Source: an uncultured Eubacteriales bacterium | GTDB taxonomy: Bacteria; Bacillota; Clostridia; Christensenellales; Aristaeellaceae | DNA length: 64,000 bases | Assembly: GCA_900315315.1 (NCBI GenBank) | Contig: OMYT01000002.1 | Coordinates: forward strand, 62,001 to 126,000 | Direction of reading: 5' to 3' | In this document: piece by piece, positions 60,494-64,000 of the stretch | Position numbering within the stretch: the first letter of the stretch is position 1 | How the letters are laid out: every line of letters begins with the position of its first letter | Program-made: the position numbers and the translations under genes | The notes under the pieces: model-generated | What the model was told of the DNA's origin: nothing | Database searches by the model: none | The model's input: the letters and a program-made list of their open reading frames with translations, nothing else

Positions 60494-60811
60494 TCAGAGC
60501 GTATCCTGGGATTTGCGGCCGACACCGGCAGGGAATTCCGGAAGGATGGTCAGGCCGTCTGCCTCAAAGCGGGCGATGAAGCCTTCCGAGAAGCCGCGGA
60601 TCTGTTCCCGGCCCTCAAACCGGCCCCACGGGGCATCCACGGCCGGCGGATTCTCTGAAAACCGGCATTTTTCCCGGAATAATGTTAGAACTTTCTCTGT
60701 GCTGCCTTCCGAGATATACTGCATCATGAGCAGCTCGGGGGAATCATACCGGATTCCGGGCTGGGCTTCCGGATATAAAGCGTAGAGTTCCGCCATTTTT
60801 CTGATTTCCAT
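60494..60811 (-). CDS. Small NTF2/SnoaL-like protein, possibly truncated
   Basis: A 105-residue frame with a good AAGGAG ribosome site. The segment GRFEGREQIRGFSEGFIARF resembles SnoaL/NTF2-type alpha+beta barrels that bind small hydrophobic ligands, but the later strands of the domain are missing and the frame stops at TLILP...SQDTL-like residues soon after. It may be a degraded copy of a longer protein. Moderate coding support only. Confidence 0.55.
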   Translation of the reverse strand: MEIRKMAELYALYPEAQPGIRYDSPELLMMQYISEGSTEKVLTLFREKCRFSENPPAVDAPWGRFEGREQIRGFSEGFIARFEADGLTILPEFPAGVGRKSQDTL

Positions 60812-60836
60812 AAAAATGTCTCCTTAAGTAATTAAT

Positions 60837-60870
60837 TGGGAGCTTTCCGATCGCCCCCAAACCCCTTCGG
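60837..60870. repeat. Dispersed intergenic repeat, full copy
   Basis: Like 58646 except for one base in the first arm (GGGAGC), again with the AAACCCCTTCGG tail and a following TTATT. Confidence 0.78.
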
Positions 60871-60927
60871 TTATTATGCACGTGAAAAGCAAGAAATACA
60901 AGGGAAAAAGGAGGATAAAATTTCCCT

Positions 60928-60956
60928 TTGACAGACGGGTGGGAAGTTGCTATAAT
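60928..60956 (+). promoter_or_regulatory. Promoter of the amino-acid ABC transporter
   Basis: Perfect TTGACA (60928-60933), a 17-base spacer and perfect TATAAT (60951-60956), the strongest consensus promoter in the window. Confidence 0.85.
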
Positions 60957-60967
60957 ACGCCCATGGA

Positions 60968-60991
60968 GTTTATCACGCTAAAGTGATAAAC
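60968..60991 (+). promoter_or_regulatory. Palindromic site in the transporter leader
   Basis: A perfect nine-base inverted repeat GTTTATCAC/GTGATAAAC with GCTAAA between, just after the expected transcription start. It could be a repressor operator or a protective 5' hairpin. Confidence 0.55.
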
Positions 60992-61021
60992 CAAGAAGGA
61001 ATTTTGAGGAGGAAATGACTT

Positions 61022-61852
61022 ATGAAGAAACTGCTCGCTCTGGTCCTGGCCGTGATGATGATGGCCGGTCTGATCACCGGGATCGCCGCCGCGGAGGATT
61101 CCGACTGGGATTACATCTCCGGCAAGGGCAAGGTTGTCGTCGGCATGACGCTGTTTGCCCCGATGAACTACTATGACGGTGACAAATTCGTCGGATTCGA
61201 TACCGAGCTGACCACCGCCGTATTCAAAAAACTGGGCGTAGACGTGGAATTCGTTGAAATCAACTGGGATTCCAAGGAGATTGAACTGAACTCCAAGAAC
61301 ATCGACTGCATCTGGAACGGCATGTGCATCACCCCCGAGCGGAAAGAGAACATGTCCATGAGCAATGCCTATCTGTACAACACCCAGGCGATCGTCGCCA
61401 AGACTGACAAGATCAACGATCTGCTGGCCAACCTGGACGGCGTGAACGTCGTGGCGGAGCAGGGGTCCACCGGTGAAGGCAAACTGCTGGGCACGATTGA
61501 AGACGACGAGACGGTGGAGGTTTCCGCGAAGGAATTCTTCTCCAAGAGCAATTACACGGCGGTTGACTCCATGGCCAAGGCCCTGATGGAAGTCAAGAGC
61601 GGCACGGCCGATATCGCTCTGGTGGACAGCGTTTGTGCGCTGGCGATGGTGGGCGAAGGCACCGATTATGCCGACATGACCGTGAACCTGGACAATAATT
61701 TCGGCCTGCAGGAATACGGCATCGCGTTCCGCAAAGGCAGCGACGTAACCGAGAAGGTGAACCAGGCGATTATCGAGCTGACCAAGGACGGCACCGTGGC
61801 TGAGATCGCCGGCCGCTACGGCCTGACCGACGCGCTGGTTCCCGTGGAATAA
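61022..61852 (+). CDS. Amino-acid ABC transporter substrate-binding protein (family 3)
   Basis: A 276-residue exported binding protein with signal peptide (cleaved near IAAAED). VVGMTLFAPMNYYD, GFDTELTTAVFKKLG and CIWNGMCITPERKENM match the polar amino-acid binding family (ArtJ/FliY type). No lipobox cysteine is seen. It is the first gene of a three-gene importer and is separated from the permease by a hairpin, which would let it be made in excess. The exact amino acid is not readable. Confidence 0.9.
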   Translation: MKKLLALVLAVMMMAGLITGIAAAEDSDWDYISGKGKVVVGMTLFAPMNYYDGDKFVGFDTELTTAVFKKLGVDVEFVEINWDSKEIELNSKNIDCIWNGMCITPERKENMSMSNAYLYNTQAIVAKTDKINDLLANLDGVNVVAEQGSTGEGKLLGTIEDDETVEVSAKEFFSKSNYTAVDSMAKALMEVKSGTADIALVDSVCALAMVGEGTDYADMTVNLDNNFGLQEYGIAFRKGSDVTEKVNQAIIELTKDGTVAEIAGRYGLTDALVPVE

Positions 61853-61893
61853 TTCCGAAGCCGTACCGGGCTTTACCGAACCAGGCTTATCCG

Positions 61894-61925
61894 CCAGACC
61901 CCGGCGTAACCCGGGGCCTGGCTTT
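61894..61925 (+). terminator. Attenuating hairpin between binding-protein and permease genes
   Basis: Stem CCAG-A-CCCCGG with CCGGGG-C-CTGG, followed by CTTTCG. The weak tail suggests partial read-through. Confidence 0.6.
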
Positions 61926-61948
61926 CGCTGTTTGAAAGGAAGCTTCTC

Positions 61949-62587
61949 ATGCAGGAAATCATCAGTGTTCTCTTCAGTGGATTCGGTGAAAATCTTCGGA
62001 TCTTCGCCCTGACGCTGGCAATGGCCATTCCGCTGGGACTGGTTATTACCTTCGGTTCCATGACAAAATTCAAACCCGTACGCTGGCTGACCCGGACGTT
62101 CGTCTGGATTATCCGCGGCACGCCGCTGATGCTGCAGTTGTTCGTGGTGCTCTACGCGCCCGGGTTGCTCTTCGGTATCCCGATGCGGGACCGGATGGCG
62201 GCGACACTGGTGGCTTTTGTGATCAACTACGCAGCCTATTTTTCCGAGATCTACCGGGGAGGCATTGAAAGTATCCCGAAGGGCCAGTACGAAGCCGGCG
62301 CGGTGCTGGGCATGACCCGGCGGCAAGTGTTCTTCAAGGTCGTGCTGCTTCAGGTGATCAAGCGCATCGTTCCTTCCATGGGCAACGAAGTGATCACGCT
62401 GGTGAAGGATACGTCCCTGGCACGGGTTATCGGCGTGGCGGAGATCATCATGGTGGCGGAACGCTATACCAAGCAGGGCCTGATCGGGCCGCTGTTCTCT
62501 ACAGGTCTGTATTTCCTGCTGTTCAACGGCCTGCTGACACTGCTGCTGGGCCGCATTGAACGCAAAATGGATTATTTCCGGGTATAG
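61949..62587 (+). CDS. Amino-acid ABC transporter permease
   Basis: A 212-residue HisM/GlnP-type permease with about five helices. The N-terminal block TRTFVWIIRGTPLMLQLFVV and the coupling loop EAGAVLGMTRRQVFFKVVL are characteristic. GAAAGGAAG precedes the ATG. It forms one operon with the ATPase 13 bases downstream. Confidence 0.92.
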   Translation: MQEIISVLFSGFGENLRIFALTLAMAIPLGLVITFGSMTKFKPVRWLTRTFVWIIRGTPLMLQLFVVLYAPGLLFGIPMRDRMAATLVAFVINYAAYFSEIYRGGIESIPKGQYEAGAVLGMTRRQVFFKVVLLQVIKRIVPSMGNEVITLVKDTSLARVIGVAEIIMVAERYTKQGLIGPLFSTGLYFLLFNGLLTLLLGRIERKMDYFRV

Positions 62588-62600
62588 GAAGGAGGGACGG

Positions 62601-63389
62601 ATGATGGCAATTCTGGAAGTGAGCAACATCGGCAAGAGCTTCGGGAAGACCGAGGTGCTGACGGACATCAGTTTCTCTCTGGAAAAAGGGGAATCCCTTG
62701 CGATTATCGGTTCCTCCGGCAGCGGAAAAACGACGCTGCTGCGCTGCCTGAACTTTCTGGAAACACCGGACCAGGGAACGATCCGGGTCGGAGACGAAGT
62801 GATTTTTGACGCGAGCCGGACGGAGAAACTCAGCAATGAGGAACTGCGGAAGAACCGGCTGCACTTCGGACTGGTGTTCCAGAATTTCAATCTGTTTCCG
62901 CAGTATACCGCGTTCCGGAACGTAACGCTGGCAGGCGAACTGCTGGCGAAGGAACGTCCGGACTACAAGGCCAACAAGACGGTCATCCTGGAAGAAATCC
63001 GGGAGCACGGACGGGAACTGCTTGCCTCGGTCGGCCTGTCTGCCAAGGCGGATAACTATCCTCACCAACTGTCCGGCGGACAGCAGCAGCGCGTGGCGAT
63101 TGCCCGGGCGCTGGCACTGAATCCGGATATCCTGTGTTTTGACGAACCGACCTCCGCGCTGGATCCGGAACTGACCGGCGAGGTCCTGAACGTGATCCGG
63201 TCCCTGGCTTCAAAGAAGACCACGATGATTATTGTGACACATGAGATGGGCTTTGCACGGCAGGTGGCCGACAACGTCCTGTTTATGGACAAGGGCTTTG
63301 TGGTTGAATACGGCAGTCCCGCGGATGTGATTGACAACCCGAAACACGAGCGGACAAAGAGATTCCTTGAGAACTATACCAATGCCTGA
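62601..63389 (+). CDS. Amino-acid ABC transporter ATP-binding protein
   Basis: A 262-residue ATPase of the GlnQ/HisP group with Walker A GSSGSGKTTLLRC, signature LSGGQQQRVAIARAL, Walker B ILCFDEPTSALDPE and H-loop IIVTHEMGFA. Between Walker A and the signature it has an insertion of about 30 residues (KERPDYKANKTVILEEIREHG) longer than in GlnQ. Two ATGs (62601, 62604) follow AAGGAGGG. I give the first. Confidence 0.93.
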   Translation: MMAILEVSNIGKSFGKTEVLTDISFSLEKGESLAIIGSSGSGKTTLLRCLNFLETPDQGTIRVGDEVIFDASRTEKLSNEELRKNRLHFGLVFQNFNLFPQYTAFRNVTLAGELLAKERPDYKANKTVILEEIREHGRELLASVGLSAKADNYPHQLSGGQQQRVAIARALALNPDILCFDEPTSALDPELTGEVLNVIRSLASKKTTMIIVTHEMGFARQVADNVLFMDKGFVVEYGSPADVIDNPKHERTKRFLENYTNA

Positions 63390-63401
63390 CATTGCAGGTA
63401 C

Positions 63402-63423
63402 CGGGGCTGCGGCCCCGTTTTTT
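63402..63423 (+). terminator. Terminator of the amino-acid transporter operon
   Basis: CGGGGC/GCCCCG hairpin followed by six T. Confidence 0.8.
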
Positions 63424-63469
63424 ACCGGCGCGGGTATACAGCGCCAAAGCTCAGGCGGGAGGGCCGGCT

Positions 63470-63844
63470 ATGATGAACGAAAAGCAGACCGAACTGTATT
63501 ATTTTTTTGAGGACAAGGCAAAGCGCCTGCAGCATGAGATCAACCTGGAGATCGCGAAAATCGGCGGGGAGGCAATGCTGCCATACCGTGTGGATCTGCT
63601 CTACTGGGTGGAAAAAAGCCGGGGACAGATTGAGAACTGCCGTTTGATCTGCCGGCTGCTGGAGGACCGGGCGGAGGATGTCGATACGGAAACGGTCCTG
63701 CGGAAACTGCGGGAAACGATGGAATCGGATCAGGATTCCATTGCGGAGCTTCAGAGGAAGCGGGAGGATATTGATCAGACGCTGAAACAGCTGCACGAGG
63801 AAGCGGAGTATTATCAAAAAGCCCTGGAAGTCCTGGGCAGGTAA
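63470..63844 (+). CDS. Coiled-coil protein of unknown function
   Basis: A 124-residue soluble, highly charged protein beginning MMNEKQTELYYFFEDKAK. Most of its length, particularly about 75-115 (LRKLRETMESDQDSIAEL onward), has heptad-like spacing of hydrophobic residues, so it is probably a long helical hairpin or coiled coil. GGGAGGG lies before the ATG. I do not recognise a family. It could share a transcript with the oxidase starting at 63885. Confidence 0.65.
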   Translation: MMNEKQTELYYFFEDKAKRLQHEINLEIAKIGGEAMLPYRVDLLYWVEKSRGQIENCRLICRLLEDRAEDVDTETVLRKLRETMESDQDSIAELQRKREDIDQTLKQLHEEAEYYQKALEVLGR

Positions 63845-63884
63845 GATTTGCCGTGATGAACTATTGCGAAAAGAGGACCGAGGA

Positions 63885-64000
63885 TTGAATCTGATTCGAA
63901 AAATGAGCGCGGAATACGCGGACTATCTGTTTGACGAGTCCAGGACGATGGGCTCGGCGGACTATATCGCGTTTCCGGCAAACGAGGAGGAATTGGCGGA
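63885..64000 (+). CDS. FAD-linked oxidase (GlcD-like), 3' partial
   Basis: Open to the window end. The N-terminal residues YADYLFDESRTMGSADYI then AFPANEEEL match the start of FAD-binding PCMH-type oxidases such as glycolate/lactate dehydrogenase subunits, where DESR is followed by the first FAD-domain strand. Start is TTG 63885 with GAGG eight bases before it, or ATG 63903. Too short for a substrate call. Confidence 0.6.
   Translation, partial: MNLIRKMSAEYADYLFDESRTMGSADYIAFPANEEELA

Noticed and set aside
60950-62890. A 646-codon minus-strand frame opposite the amino-acid ABC transporter
   Set aside because: It lies antisense to three clear transporter genes and their consensus promoter; composition is that of a shadow frame.

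Overview
The window looks like a chromosomal segment from a strictly anaerobic, Gram-positive (Firmicutes/Clostridia) bacterium, probably gut or rumen associated. The evidence is TTGACA/TATAAT promoters with many extended TGn -10 boxes, strong AGGAGG ribosome sites, a T-box leader, a GerMN lipoprotein, an S-layer-homology cell-wall hydrolase, an Rnf complex, 2-oxoacid:ferredoxin oxidoreductase, CsoR/CopA and ECF-type RibU. I cannot name the genus. No rRNA, tRNA, CRISPR array, phage or intact insertion sequence was found.

Layout: 1-3108 thiamine-precursor ABC transporter plus thiamine pyrophosphokinase (thiXYZ-thiN). 3163-5083 a T-box-controlled Na+/solute symporter. 5138-7677 (minus) an MBOAT/DHHW O-acetylation pair. 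7856-14313 a DUF3048 protein, a two-component system with a GerMN lipoprotein, and an HtrA protease. 14370-22066 PRPP synthetase, an LRR lipoprotein with a polysaccharide deacetylase, a sugar-sensor diguanylate cyclase, a DUF6273-like protein and a phosphodiester glycosidase, followed by a divergent Lgt-like membrane protein.

23199-33526 is the most interesting part: rnfC-rnfDG(fused)-rnfE-rnfA-rnfB, then a 983-residue protein joining a complete pentaheme nitrite reductase (NrfA) to one RnfG-like FMN domain and three more FMN-bind-like repeats, then resB and ccsA for haem attachment. Together they suggest a quinone- and NrfH-independent route: reduced ferredoxin, Rnf, covalently bound flavins outside the membrane, pentaheme NrfA, nitrite to ammonium. 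A second exported FMN+FAD reductase of the fumarate/urocanate reductase type lies at 38608. The minus-strand ferredoxin-reducing 2-oxoacid oxidoreductase (52218-54794) and the FMN-riboswitch-controlled riboflavin importer RibU (58681-59506) fit the same economy of ferredoxin and flavin, although they are not adjacent.

33601-36547 is a CsoR-controlled copper ATPase that has absorbed a CopZ chaperone domain at its C-terminus with an internal ribosome site left in place. 36580-42549 holds sugar kinase, transaldolase, the flavin reductase and a cysteine desulfidase-like enzyme, mixed with decayed genes: a ccsA fragment and a nucleoside-type ABC transporter reduced to fragments. 42686-48220 holds gpmI, psuK-psuG and a peptide-binding lipoprotein. 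48335-52126 is a giant cyclic-di-GMP phosphodiesterase. The right end holds an NlpC/P60-SLH hydrolase, RqcH, RibU, an esterase, a complete amino-acid ABC transporter, a coiled-coil protein and the start of an FAD-linked oxidase. Several families of short dispersed intergenic repeats occur between 9 kb and 61 kb.
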